Source: Sipunculus nudus
Lineage: Eukaryota; Annelida; Sipuncula; Golfingiida; Sipunculidae
Length of the DNA stretch: 64,000 bases
Direction: 5' to 3'
Assembly: GCA_026874595.1 (NCBI GenBank)
Contig: CM049316.1
Span: 22,715,839 to 22,779,838, forward strand
In this document: one piece after another, positions 24,101 through 35,800 of the stretch
Layout: each line of letters starts with the position of its first letter
Position numbering within the stretch: position 1 is the stretch's first letter
The notes under the pieces: generated by a model
The model's database searches: none
Told to the model about the DNA's origin: nothing
The model's input: only the letters and a program-made list of their open reading frames with translations
Program-made: the position numbers and the translations under genes

Positions 24101-27100
24101 GTACCAAATAACAGAAACCTAAGTTAACTGTTGATACCCTTGAGCTCTATCTACTAAATTTTATGTTCCTTTTGGAAGGTCATAATGTTCAAATAAGTCA
24201 TACTCTAACTGACCTCTCTAAAGAAGAGAACTAATTTCAAGTTTCAAATTTTTTTCTATTAAAATCAAGACATGACCATTTGTGACAAAACAATGCATTT
24301 TATGTATAAATATATGGTAACATAATAATTCAGTTAACAAAACATAATTTTTCCTTACAAGAACTATTTTTTTACAGTGGAAAGCTAAATTTAAAATAAA
24401 ATGTCTACTTCAAAGACAGTATACAACCAAACTTTGGATAAAACTAGATAAAACCTATTTTATCAGATCCGGATTAATCCAGATTTATCCAGTGGATTAA
24501 ACCAACTGCAGATAAACTGCCAACCCTGTCCGTTCCTATTACTAAATTGTGCATATTTCAACAGTCTGCTTGTAATTCTGTTTAAATCACATAAATAAAC
24601 TTCTCATTACCTTTTTTGCCAAATTTGGTAAGATTTATATGTGTGTATATAAAATATATACATATTTTTTTCAATCTTTTGTTAAACTGTTAACAGCCTG
24701 TCATATTTCTTTAGATTATGTGCATACAGAAATATGAGCAGATCTTAGATAATATATTAGCTTACTTATGAAGTCTGATAACAGTTCTTTAAAAAATTTA
24801 ACTTTTTTATTGAGCTTACTTATAAAGCCTGTTATTTGTAAGGTTCAATCTTTCCAATATACTTCTTGTCTGCGCTAATGTCCATTCAGATCTATATTTT
24901 TATAATCTCCTGATAGATAAATTATATAAAAATGTTTTATTGTGTATCTTTCATCATGGATATTATCAAACATAGAATAAACTTTGTAAATTTCACGTAC
25001 TTCATGTTGTCTACAAAGCAGTCGAGAGCATAGGGTGCCAGCTCCTCCAAATTCAGCCACAAGTCAAACCATTCTGTTTTCTTGGCACACCAGAAGTGAG
25101 GTGCCGTGGATTTATCCAGCTTGCCTTTAAGCTGACTCCCTCCATCCCCCGGAACTACAACAAATTTAAAACATTATATAATTTATTATTTAAAACATTA
25201 CTATATAGTTATCACACTCAAGACTGTTAAGCCAACCCAAATGAAAAAAGGTATGATAGGAAATACAGAAAAAGAAGGGTAAAAGTAGGAAAACTGATGG
25301 AAAAAGGTAGGAATAATTAGGACTGAAACCACACACATAAAAAATTATTTATGCTAATTCTCCATACATGAATGTGATAAAAAAATTAAATATAATTACT
25401 AAGAACATATTTAAACAATTTTTGCACTCAGTTTGTAACTGCATTTTTGTGATCACATAGTGCTCTAACCTGCCCAAATATGTTAACTAATGAGATGACA
25501 AGAACAATTTCACATAAAATCACCACAAAAATATGTGTTCCCACCTGAAATTTTGATTAATGACTTTTACTTAGGAGAAGTGACTGAGATGGTCCCTTAG
25601 AAGCAAAGGTAGTCTACATGGAAAAGGATGGTCAGGGAATGAAAACTTATTTTAAATGGGGAAGGAGAACAGTTGAGCATACAGATTGTCAGTATGTGTT
25701 TGCATGGGACTTGGAAATATGGAAACAGGACGACAGTGGAATGTTTCAAATCTTGACGAGCTTTGTGTCCTCTATTTGAAATATAATAGTATATTTTGCT
25801 GAAACTGTGCGACTTAAAATAATGTTGTATTCTTAAGAAGTTAGTGTCAGTTGTATGTCATGAACAGTGACAGACTAATCTATACTTAACTTTGAAGTAT
25901 GTCAGTTCCGCTGAGTAACAGGCATGAGAATTTAATATTTTTTTTAGAAATATTTGAGTTAATAGGCATTCTGTAAATATAGATGGAGGTAAAACATTCT
26001 GTAAATGAAATATTATCATAGCCTAGGTTCTGAACTTTCAAATGGTACTGAAATCAAGTCTCTACCTTAAATAGTCAAAAGGTTATCTCTATTTAACTTT
26101 CTGGTATCTGTGATCTGAAGTGACGAGAGTCCTTCACTTTTCCATGTGACAAAATGTATTTTTTGTGTAATTCACAGGTCAGTATCTTAAATAATATTAA
26201 TTTCAGGAAGATAAAAATGTAAACAAACTAAATGCATAAAGGTGTATATATTTATGTAGAAATAATCAATATTTCCTACGAAATTTTGTTGAAATGCCAG
26301 CATGAATTAGCTGTTTTGTGCTTCGCGCCATTTTTAACAAATTTATGAAATTGCTATTTTTAGGATTTTAATTGGGCAATTTCTAAAAAAACTTTCTTTC
26401 TAGGTCATAAAATGACATTTATGGCTTATATGTTTAAAGTTTTGACACATGCAGCATTTAATTGCTGATTAATACTATGTTTTTGTCTTTTACACACACT
26501 CAAAATCTGCAACCATTGACCCAAGAGACTCAAATAAAGAATCACTGAGCAGTTTTTTTAATAAAGGATTTCCATATTATGTAGGTTTCATTTTCAATAA
26601 AACATGATTAAAATATTGCTGCTGATATCAACTGACAATCAAAGAGCTGGGGGAGTGTATGTTTTTTTAATTCGTTTTATTACTAGGTATTCAACTTTAA
26701 GTACCTTAAGTACCAACTGAGCATGCTAAGGACTCATCAAAATGTGTCCATAAAGATAACAAAAAAGATAACAAAAATAAAAAAAAAATAATAAAAACTA
26801 CAAAATTTTACTTATGTGCTATAATTTAAAACACCAGATATGTCACACTCCAATGGATTTTCTCTTTACACATAATGCTCTACATAAATTTCCCATTTCT
26901 TTTTGTGAGGCCTTTTAATCTGAAAATGGCAGCCTATTTTTTATTTATATTTTGTTTGTATGACACAGCCAGTGATATCCCAGACTTCTGAAGTGGCACT
27001 CCACAGTCCAACCTAATGTAAGCCAGATTCTCAAAACTCCCAGGAATGGTATAAATAACACAACATATAAAAGCAGTGCAATCAGAACAACCCTGACCTG

Positions 27101-30100
27101 ATTTAACTACAGTCCACCATTACTGTAAAGTATTTATTCTAATAACACTGGCATTTAATTTACCGAGTTTTCTTTAATTCAGTGAAATACTGTAGGATAA
27201 AACTCAGTTTACAACTACTTTGATGCTAGATTTTCCTAGGCAAAACTGAAAGTTAATAAAACTTGTTCTACTCTCTTACCCCTTGCCAAGCTACATGTTT
27301 GAACAGGTTTTTAAAGATGACGTGTCAATTGTGAAATTGAGACTGAATTTGCTCCATTATTATAATACAACCCTTGTACCACAATATTTGCATTTTTTAT
27401 GGGGTAACTAGACTGAGATCACATAAAAAAACACCACCTGCATATCAAGCAAATAGAGAATGTCAATTTAAGCTGGCCTTATTTGGTTTACCCAGGGCGT
27501 ATACGACTGTCCTAAAGTGCATTTACCCCTTACCCTGGTTACAAACTGGGACATCACTCCCCAGTACATTTGTAATTAGGTAACCCTGTCTGACAGGGCC
27601 AAAAGAAATGTGACACGAATGCCAAATCAGGTTTGAAATATGATACATACTGGTTGGATGGGACAGTACTGTGTCTTTTTCTGGTCTGGTTCACATGAAA
27701 AACTGGGTAATGATATTTTTGTGTTGGCCATGCCATGAGCAGTACTCCATGCATTAATTAAATGTACATATTTATGAGTGTTCAAGCTTATGTATGTTGG
27801 GACCCTTTGAATACAAATCAAAACATGGAGTGAAGAATCAGAAAAGTTATCTTTTCAGTTTTAAGTAATCATTTGGTATCAAACATGTCTATTTCTGAAC
27901 AGCACTGAACACTGTGTGGCAGTTGCTCTTGACATAATGATGTGCCATATCTGTCCTCAGCAAAATTAAAATAACAAGATAACCTTAGTGTGCAAACAAG
28001 TTAACGAGAGTTTAGTTACAACAAATATACAAGTCTCAATGTGGTGAAAAAAAATATCAATGGAATATGCATTCATGAACATAATAGCTCAGTTTTAAAG
28101 TTTGTTGATCTTCCTATACCAATGAGGGTACCTGCATGGGTAAGTTCTGAGTATGTTATTTAATAAATTTATAAACCATGTTCATCAGCATTTTATGCAG
28201 GATGATTGGTGCCATGTCAACTTTTATTCATAAATCCAATCCAGTTCCATTTTGATAACATAACAGATCAACTGAAAAGCAAATTTTGGACTGATATAGT
28301 GGAACTTGTAAATTTCCCTGAGCTTATTAAGTTATATGATAAAACTTATGATTTCAACAATGTCACCCTAGTATTGGCAATATTAGTAAAGCCTCCTTGT
28401 GGGCGTTGGTCAACAATAACATTACTGAACCAAGCTTCTCATGTTACACTATGCTATACAGTCAAGAGCCAATACAGACCCTTGTTTATACAGATGATCT
28501 GACTAAAGCAGACTTCAGTGAAATGAGTGACTATCACACTGTCAGTGACTCTAAAAGGTCCTGTGTGATAGCCTTTAGCTAATGAGCTCTGTGACTTGTA
28601 TGTGAGGGATCAGACTAAGATAGCAGTGATGTGGCAGTAATGAAGACTTGATTGGGGATAGATTATGACCAGTACACTACAGGTTTAGGCATTTACAAAT
28701 AACTTGCTTTAAAGTGGAAGGCAACTACTTAACTTTTCTAAGTAGTTTATCAGATCATCATCATCTAGGCTTTTCCAAGTAGATCCCCCCAGGTAAACAT
28801 TTACAGCTAATCTCTTTACATTTAAGAATTTTTACATTTTTTAATATATTAAGTATGAAATGCTGTTTTTACAGCTAATCTCTTTACATTTAAGAATTTT
28901 TACATTTTTTAATATATTAAGTATGAAATGCTGTTTTCTGACAGGTGCTGTAGGGAATATGAAACTCTTGTCCATGCAGTTATTATTTCATCATTCTTTA
29001 ATGTAAAATATTGTTGTTACTCTTTTTTTATTTCTTACAAGTAAAATTTTAATTTTATATAACCAGCTAACCCCCACCCATCAGCACATTCTTATCATCA
29101 CTTAAGAATTTTTCACAATTTATTACATGATAAAGATCAAAATGTAAGGCAAATGCAAGACTGGGAAAACGCCATCTTTTAATGCTCAGTTCTTGAAATG
29201 ACACAAGCACCAATACTGTGTTTATCAATTAAGCATTGCAAAAGAATTGCTACATATTTAAACATATACAAAAATAATTGGTCAAATCCTGCAGTAGGAA
29301 AAATACAGAAAGGTTGTATTTTGTAAAGGAAACAGTTGGATTCATTGCAAATGTGGGTCATTCAAAACCATACTACAGACATCACTTTTTCAATGCATCA
29401 ATTTTAGCCATATACCAAATTCTACACTTTCATATACCTTGGCCTGGCACACCATTGCATCCTAGTGCAGTTTTCATGCTATGGAAGCCACTGATCTGGC
29501 CTGCAATGTGTGATCACATGAGTGAAGGAACTAGCCCCTGCTGAGTTCAAAAGTTCCCCAGATGAAGTCTGGCAATGAACCTGCTTTGTCAGGCCATCAG
29601 ATCATGTGACATATTATGTTCCAACACCAGCAGCACAGACAGTGCAGGACCGGGGTCATACTGACAATGTGCCAAGAGTTTTATAATATGAAAAACAACA
29701 GGTCATACGGGATTTATACCAGTACTAAGATATAATCTACTCAAAACACTCCTGCTTCATATAAAGGTGCTTTGTGAAAATATATCCTTGAGGATGGAAG
29801 ATTATGACATGGTTAATAAATGGAGCTTATGTTTCTACATTGATAAGATCAAATACTGCATGTCTTATTATTTCAAATACCCCATGATACAAGCAGACCA
29901 ACTCCACGTCATTACAATCCATTCCTTTAAAGACAAAGTACGGTGGATAGGATTACAAATTATCCCATGTTCTGAAATGATGCCTGGGGGCCGGGAGTTT
30001 ATACTACAATAGTTTTCTAATCAATATCCTGAAAATGAACAAAACTTTATATCTACATAATCTAGATCTAATTCTATATTCCTTCAATTATTTAACCTCA

Positions 30101-32147
30101 GCTGGTAAAAATGAAATAATCACCCATAGTATATTTGCTCACAAATCTGTCCAACTATCACCTAAGTCCTGTACCGGCTAATGCTATAGATAAATCTTAA
30201 AATCATGAATTCAGTTTTATATAAAATTTTAAAACAAGGTCATTTTAATTTCAATGTCACTGACTGATCAGATAAGTAGCATTTAATGACAAAAAAAAGG
30301 GAAAAAAATCTTATACTTTACTTTTTTACACTAATGGTGTAACATGCAGTAAATTAATTTAACATTTTCAGCAACAAGCACTATCATCAAAAGTGTATAA
30401 ATTATCCATGATTCCATGCATTACAAGTGCATGGATTGCACTAGGACTTTGATTGGGCATTCTTCTCTGTCCCTTCCCCTCTGAAAATTTGTTTTTTTTG
30501 CATAAAATTTCCCCTTCATCACTTCAGCTCTCCCTAACTTATCAAACAATTACAAAAGCAAGTCTACCCTATCAGCAAAAATTGCCAAAAGAAGTCTTGA
30601 AATACAGAACAATCCCTGTAGTTACAGCATACTCTTGCCTTCCCCATACACTGATATAAATTTGTCTAACATACTTTAATGTTAATGTTTCCACTGTTTT
30701 CAGGTCTCCAGTGGTCTGGTCAAGTGGGCACCAATACATCCAGAGTTAACATATTGAAGATCAAGTAATTCCATTACAGAAGCTTATAATCACAATATTG
30801 ACTTACATGCCTCACACACATAGCATTAATAGTTATAGATTTCTGATTAATTCATGTGCCTTCTCTAGACCTGTTGTTCTATACAAAATCTTTGTCTGTT
30901 GCAGGTAATCATAATGAACTTAATTGATTCAACATAAATTAATGCTATTCACATGCATATACTAGAGCACTGGAGGTGCCCAAATTGTCTATTCATACTC
31001 ATAATATGAACATGGAGTAACGAGGGTAATTAAATTAAGTTGTCTGTATCCACACTCTTCAGTCTGGGATAATCAGGTATTTGTTTGTATAAAACCTATT
31101 CAGTATTATTACACAGTGCTTTTAGTTTCTGTATTGATATGTAATAAAAGACAAGATTGCAAAGAATTTAATGCACTGTTTATACCAAACTGTGCACTAG
31201 TAGTCTAGTACATTGACCACTGATATGTACTACAATATATTAGTATCAAACGTAGTGTATAGTGTTAGTACACTAATCTGTTATTAATGGCAATTTTATA
31301 TGCCCATTAGCACATTTAAAAGATGAATGATGCAGTGATTCAAAATCACTTATGTTATTAATATTTTTGTTAAACAAGACCTATAAAATGCAAACAAAAC
31401 ATTGTTCAATTGCTTTTAAATTTGGGCGTTTTTTACTTTACATTATCTAAATTCTTAAAATACAATGAAATAGTACATCATACTTAAGAATTAATTTATT
31501 GTTATATTAATTATTATATAATTATAAAATGTTGTAATCTGCACCAGTGAACGTTGTTTGAACTTATAAACTTTGGTAAAGAGTCACAGACTGACAAAGC
31601 AGTTGTGAGATCACAAGTGAATGGTCAGTGATGGTGTCCAGTCATTAACCTGCTTTGTATGCACCGGGAGGCGTGTCACGTTGACCACTCCTGATTGGCC
31701 GTAAAAGGGTGGCGTGCCCCTCTGGGTACATATGTACTCACGTGTCACTGTCAACAACAAACCCCACCGGTTACCAAATCAATAAACCAACGCAAATTTA
31801 AAGAAAATATTCAAATTTAAACGATTTGAACACTAATCTAAATCAAAATATGAAAATTCATCCATGATCGCATCATCTAAGACGGATACTCCTGCGGTTT
31901 TCCGCGAATTCAATTTTCCATTCGTGAGCTGGTAACTTGGTAAGGTATGGCAACGTTGCGTTGCCAATGGGTATGTGAGTGCAAAATGGTGATTTCGCTA
32001 AATCGGGCGAGTAATCTAAAAAGATTCTGCCTGAAGTTTGTAGGAAATGTTCTTACCTAATATGACGGGTGCTCCAGGTGCCCCACAAAATACACTAGGG
32101 GCCGAGATGAGCAGGCAAAAAGCGAGGATGTTTGATGCAGCTGCCAT
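14677..32147 (-). CDS. PLA2G15: PLA2G15-like lysosomal phospholipase A2 / LCAT-family acyltransferase (complete, six exons)
   Basis: Joining 32057-32147, 25001-25154, 23938-24056, 18861-18959, 18232-18459 and 14677-15191 gives 1206 nt, 401 codons plus stop, close to the roughly 412 residues of vertebrate group XV phospholipase A2. All junctions are GT-AG and in phase. Features: signal peptide (about residues 1-25); VPGDGG oxyanion-region motif (31-36); a cysteine pair C53/C76 matching the conserved lid disulfide; GHSMG nucleophile elbow with Ser186; GDGDGTVN with the catalytic Asp (348 or 350); and His382 in VDHL. The family hydrolyses phospholipids at acid pH in lysosomes and transfers acyl groups to ceramide. 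N-glycosylation sequons include NTS (exon 3), NSS (265) and NYT (277). LCAT itself is a less likely match because of the LPLA2-type N-terminus and C-terminus. Confidence 0.93.
17341..17486 (+). repeat. 73-bp tandem duplication, two near-identical units
   Basis: Units start at 17341 and 17414 (aatttctcaaaggaacgaag), differing at only a few positions (ttcggc/ttcgtc, tgggaac/tggggac). The high identity indicates a recent event. Confidence 0.88.
17500..17616 (-). repeat. AGCTCAGCTGA-hairpin repeat, minus-strand terminal fragment
   Basis: Contains the conserved hairpin arms AGCTCAGATGACT and AGTCAGCTGAGCT (17582-17610, 3-nt loop) next to a gacagacggacgg tract (17537-17560). The reverse complement matches the heads at 60728 and 63184. 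Confidence 0.78.
18232..18459 (-). CDS. PLA2G15: PLA2G15-like exon 5: nucleophile elbow
   Basis: Acceptor aatttcag, donor gtaagt. Encodes residues 155-231, including KVVLVGHSMGN with catalytic Ser186 and the ISLSAPFGGAVKTLR segment diagnostic of LCAT/LPLA2 enzymes. Ends in phase 1 within the Gly codon of SGDN. Confidence 0.94.
18861..18959 (-). CDS. PLA2G15: PLA2G15-like exon 4
   Basis: Acceptor ttttcag, donor gtgagt. Encodes residues 122-155 with 'YFYHIAQALVNKGYTR' and 'RGAPYDFRKSP', the hallmark 'DVRGAPYDWR' region before the nucleophile elbow. Both boundaries are phase 1. Confidence 0.92.
19106..20195. mobile_element. 1.09-kb non-autonomous TIR element (ACCGTATTT ends)
   Basis: Left end ACCGTATTTTTTCTAATTTGGC at 19106 and the inverse of it, ending ...AAATACGGT at 20195, agree at about 18 of 22 positions. 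Both ends continue inward with a 'ggtcgaga(t/a)a' motif. TA flanks the CCGTATTT core on both sides, compatible with a TA target duplication. No transposase frame is present. The interior carries the 5S-like segment listed separately. Confidence 0.7.
19711..19765 (-). other. 5S rRNA-derived segment (internal promoter region)
   Basis: On the minus strand the segment reads AGTTAAG ... CCCGGTTAGT-TTTGGATGGGTGACCGCC. The conserved 5S rRNA internal control region reads AGTTAAGC ... CCCGGTTAGTACTTGGATGGGTGACCGCC, so about 27 of 29 bases match over the 3' part. Flanking 5S sequence on both sides is not preserved, so it is not a functional 5S gene. It is either a truncated 5S pseudogene or the head of a 5S-derived (SINE3-type) retroposon. 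Confidence 0.7.
22601..22634. repeat. Poly-C tract
   Basis: Two long C runs separated by 'ttcca'. Low-complexity; its length is likely polymorphic or assembly-sensitive. Confidence 0.9.
23537..23724. mobile_element. 188-bp TA-flanked MITE (TACAGTGAAACC ends)
   Basis: Left end TACAGTGAAACCTCATTGTA and right end AAGGTTTAACTGTA form an imperfect TIR including a terminal TA at each side, as expected for Tc1/mariner-type MITEs. A related single left end appears at 55048. No coding capacity. Confidence 0.6.
23938..24056 (-). CDS. PLA2G15: PLA2G15-like exon 3
   Basis: Acceptor tttcag, donor gtgagt. Encodes about residues 82-122 (LTYDQKTRTTQNSPGVEIR then TIEWLD), matching the 'PGV.I..P.FG.T.S.E.LD' segment of LCAT-family enzymes. 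Contains an N-glycosylation sequon NTS. Ends in phase 1. Confidence 0.9.
24057..25000 (-). other. PLA2G15-like intron 2
   Basis: 944 bp, AT-rich. 'agcttacttatgaagtctgataac' (about 24760) is echoed at about 24816 as 'agcttacttataaagcctgtta', a weak local duplication. Nothing else recognised. Confidence 0.55.
25001..25154 (-). CDS. PLA2G15: PLA2G15-like exon 2: oxyanion region and lid
   Basis: Preceded by ttgtag and followed by gtacgt. Encodes residues 31-82, including PGDGGSQL and the two conserved cysteines (WCAKKTE and LDCFVDN) that form the lid disulfide in the family. Ends in phase 2. Confidence 0.92.
28803..28938 (+). repeat. Perfect 68-bp tandem duplication
   Basis: The segment from 'acagctaatctctttacat' to 'gaaatgctgtttt' occurs at 28803 and again 68 bp later (28871) with no difference seen over a full unit, so it is very recent or an assembly artefact. 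Confidence 0.92.
31738..31744. promoter_or_regulatory. TCACGTG E-box in intron 1 near the PLA2G15-like start
   Basis: TCACGTG lies about 310 bp inside intron 1. In vertebrates the CLEAR element (core TCACGTG) bound by TFEB/TFE3 lies close to the start site of lysosomal genes. A single 7-mer is weak evidence and the binding here is inferred. Confidence 0.25.
32057..32147 (-). CDS. PLA2G15: PLA2G15-like exon 1: signal peptide and start of mature enzyme
   Basis: ATG at 32145-32147 sits in a good context (acaacaATGG) and begins a hydrophobic signal peptide (ILAFCLLISAPSVFC) ending near residue 25. The exon ends ...GTCATATTAG|gtaaga, phase 1, completing Val with exon 2. An in-frame ATG 27 codons upstream (32226-32228) is possible but would bury the signal peptide. 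Confidence 0.9.
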
Positions 32148-32193
32148 TGTTGTATGGGGTGATCGGAGGCAGGCCGTTTGACACATACAAACC

Positions 32194-32227
32194 AGGTCAA
32201 CATAGGTCAAAATGTAAATTGAGGTCA
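32194..32227 (+). promoter_or_regulatory. DR4 nuclear-receptor element plus third half-site upstream of PLA2G15-like ATG
   Basis: Two perfect AGGTCA half-sites (32194-32199 and 32204-32209) are separated by four bases (ACAT), a consensus DR4. A third AGGTCA follows at 32222-32227. The DR4 lies 47-62 bp upstream of the start codon. DR4 is the canonical site for LXR/RXR and thyroid-receptor/RXR dimers. Function is inferred. Confidence 0.45.
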
Positions 32228-32398
32228 TGGTGTCTCGGAAATCTATTGGCTCACTGAAGATTCCGCGCAGGCATACTCACAGGTTATTATCATGTGAGGA
32301 ATATGTTGGCAGGAAAACACAATTTATTGTCATAATAAAGTGAGCTATTGCCACTGTAATTTATTTTTTGTGAATAGAAATTGATCAGTGTCATTAAA

Positions 32399-32406
32399 TG
32401 ACGTCA
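32399..32406. promoter_or_regulatory. Palindromic CRE (TGACGTCA) upstream of PLA2G15-like gene
   Basis: A perfect TGACGTCA lies about 250 bp upstream of the start codon, within ATGACGTCAT. This is the full CREB/ATF site. Occupancy cannot be judged from sequence. Confidence 0.35.
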
Positions 32407-32611
32407 TTTGTTTTATGCGTATGGGCGTGCGTATTAACATGTAAATACGCACGAGTGTTTTTTTTTAGAATAATACAAAGGCCTTACGTCTAATCTGTTG
32501 GAAAATTAAAGAAAAAATATTTTATTTCATATAAAACCAAATTATCTACTTTTTCACTGAGAAAAGGTGAGGCTGAATATATATTATCAGCATATGCTTC
32601 ATGTATCTCAA

Positions 32612-32672
32612 GAACAACAACAACAATAATAATAATGATAATACTACTACCACTAATAATAATAATAATAAA
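32612..32672 (+). repeat. AAC/AAT/ACT trinucleotide microsatellite
   Basis: A run of AAC then AAT units, interrupted by 'gataatactactaccact', then AAT again. Confidence 0.88.
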
Positions 32673-33557
32673 AGCAGACAGAAGTACGTAAAAAAGGAGA
32701 AATAAATCTGCATCGTGACTGTGAAAACAGAAAATGAAATAAATCCACTGCGTTAAGACATTTACTTCTCTACCAATATTTTTAAATAAATATACTAAAC
32801 AAACAGTGGAACAAATTGACATAGACGATAACATAGCCTAAAGCCATCTTGACCGTTCATTCATTACAGTTTCACATGGCGCCGCGGTGATGATGCTGAG
32901 CGTTGGCGCCAGACTCTCGTGCATTCGTAATTTTTCTCACACACAGCCCCCCGCCCGTACTCTCTTACGTATGTATACATTGGTCGTAATTAACCCCAAG
33001 GGGTCCCTTAATATAGTTAATTTTTAAATGCACTGCCATCATTGAGAGACCTGATTCCCGAAGATGGAGCGCCCGTGCAATGGAATGTTACCAGTCTTTT
33101 TATATACGTTATATACGAATTCGATCAATTAAAAAAACAAAACAAATTCCTTATCAGCATTAGATGGGCGATTTTTACTAAATTTTTACATTAAAAAGCG
33201 TTTTTTACTAAAAATTTAAACAAAATGTTCAATGTAAACAAAGTTTCCGGTCTCCCATATGTGAAAAATCTTCTTAGCTTACAAAAAATGTACACTTCAA
33301 AGCAGTAGTTTTTGCTAACCTAAGGAAAAACTTAAACAAAGTAAGGTCATATATATCGGTCGCCACTCCTGAGAGTTTAATTCATGCATGGGAACGGCCT
33401 TACAGTACAATAAGTATGGGTACTCATTCTAATATAGAAAGTGTTTTTGTATGAAAGCCTCTACATTACTATAATTGTAAGTTTTGTCATTTAAAGATGG
33501 CTGAAATTTTGATATTGAAAAGCAGATTGTGGATGCATTTCCTGTACACACACACAC

Positions 33558-33560
<3 letters not shown>

Positions 33561-33616
<56 letters not shown>
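33561..33616. repeat. (TA)n microsatellite
   Basis: About 28 uninterrupted TA dinucleotides, preceded by a short CA run (33547-33558). Confidence 0.95.
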
Positions 33617-33619
<3 letters not shown>

Positions 33620-34370
33620 CCCGCAGTAAGCTATGTAACAGCACTAAGGATCTGATAAGCTAAAGCCAGAAAATAAATGGCTGTCCAGAAAAGTTGTTCT
33701 TAAATCTTAGATCTGTGCTTGCACATTATTTAGCTTTTATAAAACTGTTTTTATTTTGACAAATGAATTATAAAAGAGCTCCCTCTTTCTCCTATGATAA
33801 TGAAACCTTTGAAATGGCTGCAGCCTGGTCAGATAAAGTCAACACTAAAAAATAAAAAAAAAAATACTTGAATATTTTCGTATGCGCCAGAACTGTTATA
33901 CACAGTCACATGTTCAAATTTCTTAATTTTGAACAGATTTTGTTCTTGAAAAGTTCCGGAAGAGTTTCCTCGCAAAAAAAACTTTCCGTTACTTCCCCAT
34001 TGCTATTGAGGAAAGGATATTTTAAATAAATGCAGCTGTGGGTCATATGCCTCCGTCTGACTTATATCACGTCTGGCATCGACATTTCATGGTTCATATT
34101 TTTTGTCCTTGTCCAATGATATGGGTGTGTAGCCATATATAGACTATACATAACTCACTGATAAAGGACTGCATGTGGTAGAATCACACAGGTTTATGAT
34201 ATAAGTTGAGTAGACCGACCATCTTTCTGCAAATTATATGATATACATGCATTCTTTTTAATAGTTGACAAGCCATGCTTGTTAAATAAAACAGACAAGC
34301 GCCATGTCACGCGCAGCTGTTTTGGAGGTTAAACCTGCTGCGTTTACTTGGCACGTAAAATTGCGTGATT

Positions 34371-34419
<49 letters not shown>
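34371..34419. repeat. (TA)n microsatellite
   Basis: Near-perfect TA repeat of about 24 units between 'gtgattta' and 'tttttatatactgcgc'. Confidence 0.93.
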
Positions 34420-34420
<1 letters not shown>

Positions 34421-35228
34421 TATATACTGCGCGCTATATATGCGGATCTAATTCTCCATTGTGAAATCAATTTTACCGTGTTATACCCGCATGCCGCATA
34501 TACCAAAAACAACTAAGTAAACCGCGGTTTTATTATGATAACATAACTAGAGCGAAATAAAGAAACATAGAAGCAGTACCGGTTGGTGGCTAGAAACTAT
34601 AACATATACCATTATATACTGTAAGAGGAAAACAACATCTTTTATTGTATTTTTAACATTCCTTACTTGAGAATACATTTCCATTAATCTAAGATACTTA
34701 TCAGTGCATGTTGAAGAATCCCTGAAAATTTTAGTCACCTGTCATGAGCGGTTCAAAAGGAAAGGCTAATGGAACTTTGTAGTTATTTTTCCTCAACAGA
34801 ATTATATATGAGGGACACATGCCATTTTATAATTAATCTTAAATTATGAAAAACTAAATTAGATATACAGTCAAATATTTTCCAGACTAGTTGCTTGGCA
34901 TTGTGTACATGAATGATATGATGTAAGAAGCAATGTTAGATGATAATATTCGAGTTGGTAAAATTGTCTCAATTCTCTTGTTGTGACATTTGTTGTAAAA
35001 CGTGGCGCATTTTGTTATAATTGACGGAACTTTGTCACGGCACACCTCTGTGGCCACGTCTCGGATATACATTATTTAGACTTGAACTGTCGGGAACGAT
35101 GCTAAGCGTGACCTGTGGGGGTTAATTTTCCTTATTTCTCCATAAATTCAGAGAGCTTAACTTTTTTTCGGATGAGGTATCACAGCGCCACCTGACGGCA
35201 ACAACAACAACCTATCGGGACAGAGAAC

Positions 35229-35800
35229 ATGCAGTTTCATACAGTCCGAGTGCAAGTCCTAGTTCAGACGCTCGCCTCCGGTTGCAAGTCCGAGTTCAGG
35301 CCCTCGCCTCCGGGTGCAAGTCCGAGTTCAGGCCTTCGCCTCCGAGTGCAAGTCCGAGTTCAGACCTTCGCCTCCGGGCCCAAGTCCGAATACTTTAAAT
35401 TCGAGTCCAAGTCCACCCCCCTCTATATATACATGTAGTTTGTTATTTGGACCCCGAGTCCCAGTCCCAGTGTAAAATATATATCCTTATTAAAAGAAAT
35501 TTTAAATTGATATTTTATTATTTTATTATTATTTTTTTTTCGTATTATATTATGTTACTTTCTTTCATATTCCTCTTTCCGTTGCAGAGTTAGTACAAAA
35601 CTCGATGTAATATTTAGTCGTTTTGTGTACCGTTATGTTTGTAGTTCGCTCATGTAAGTAGGTCTTTACAGTGTGTGAGAGCTCACTTTTCCTATTGTCC
35701 TCGAGATAAAGTCGATCTGATCTCTCAAGTCCTATCACCTTCAAGTCTGAGTCCAAGACCCTCGAGCCCAAGTCCGAGTCCTCAAAAAATGTTATGGGTT
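35229..35800. repeat. GAGTCCAAGTCC element, copy 2
   Basis: Five units of 'gcaagtccgagttcagaccttcgcctccggg' type (about 30 bp) at 35245-35385, then 'ttcgagtccaagtccacc' (35400-35418), an AT-rich centre and a second cluster (35725-35785) ending near 'atgtcacatcattg'. The order matches 898-1311, but the terminal inverted repeats are eroded here and the left cluster is expanded. Confidence 0.7.

Larger units (their letters stand above)
25155..32056 (-). other. PLA2G15-like intron 1
   Basis: 6.9 kb, AT-rich and poor in dispersed repeats. It contains a 68-bp perfect tandem duplication (28803-28938) and an E-box close to exon 1 (31738-31744). Open frames such as 28206-28502 and 29278-29544 have no recognisable similarity and no supporting splice sites. 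Confidence 0.6.

Noticed and set aside
28206-28502. 98-codon plus-strand frame in intron 1
   Set aside because: No recognisable domain, lies in an intron of a minus-strand gene, and has no acceptor/donor pair in phase.
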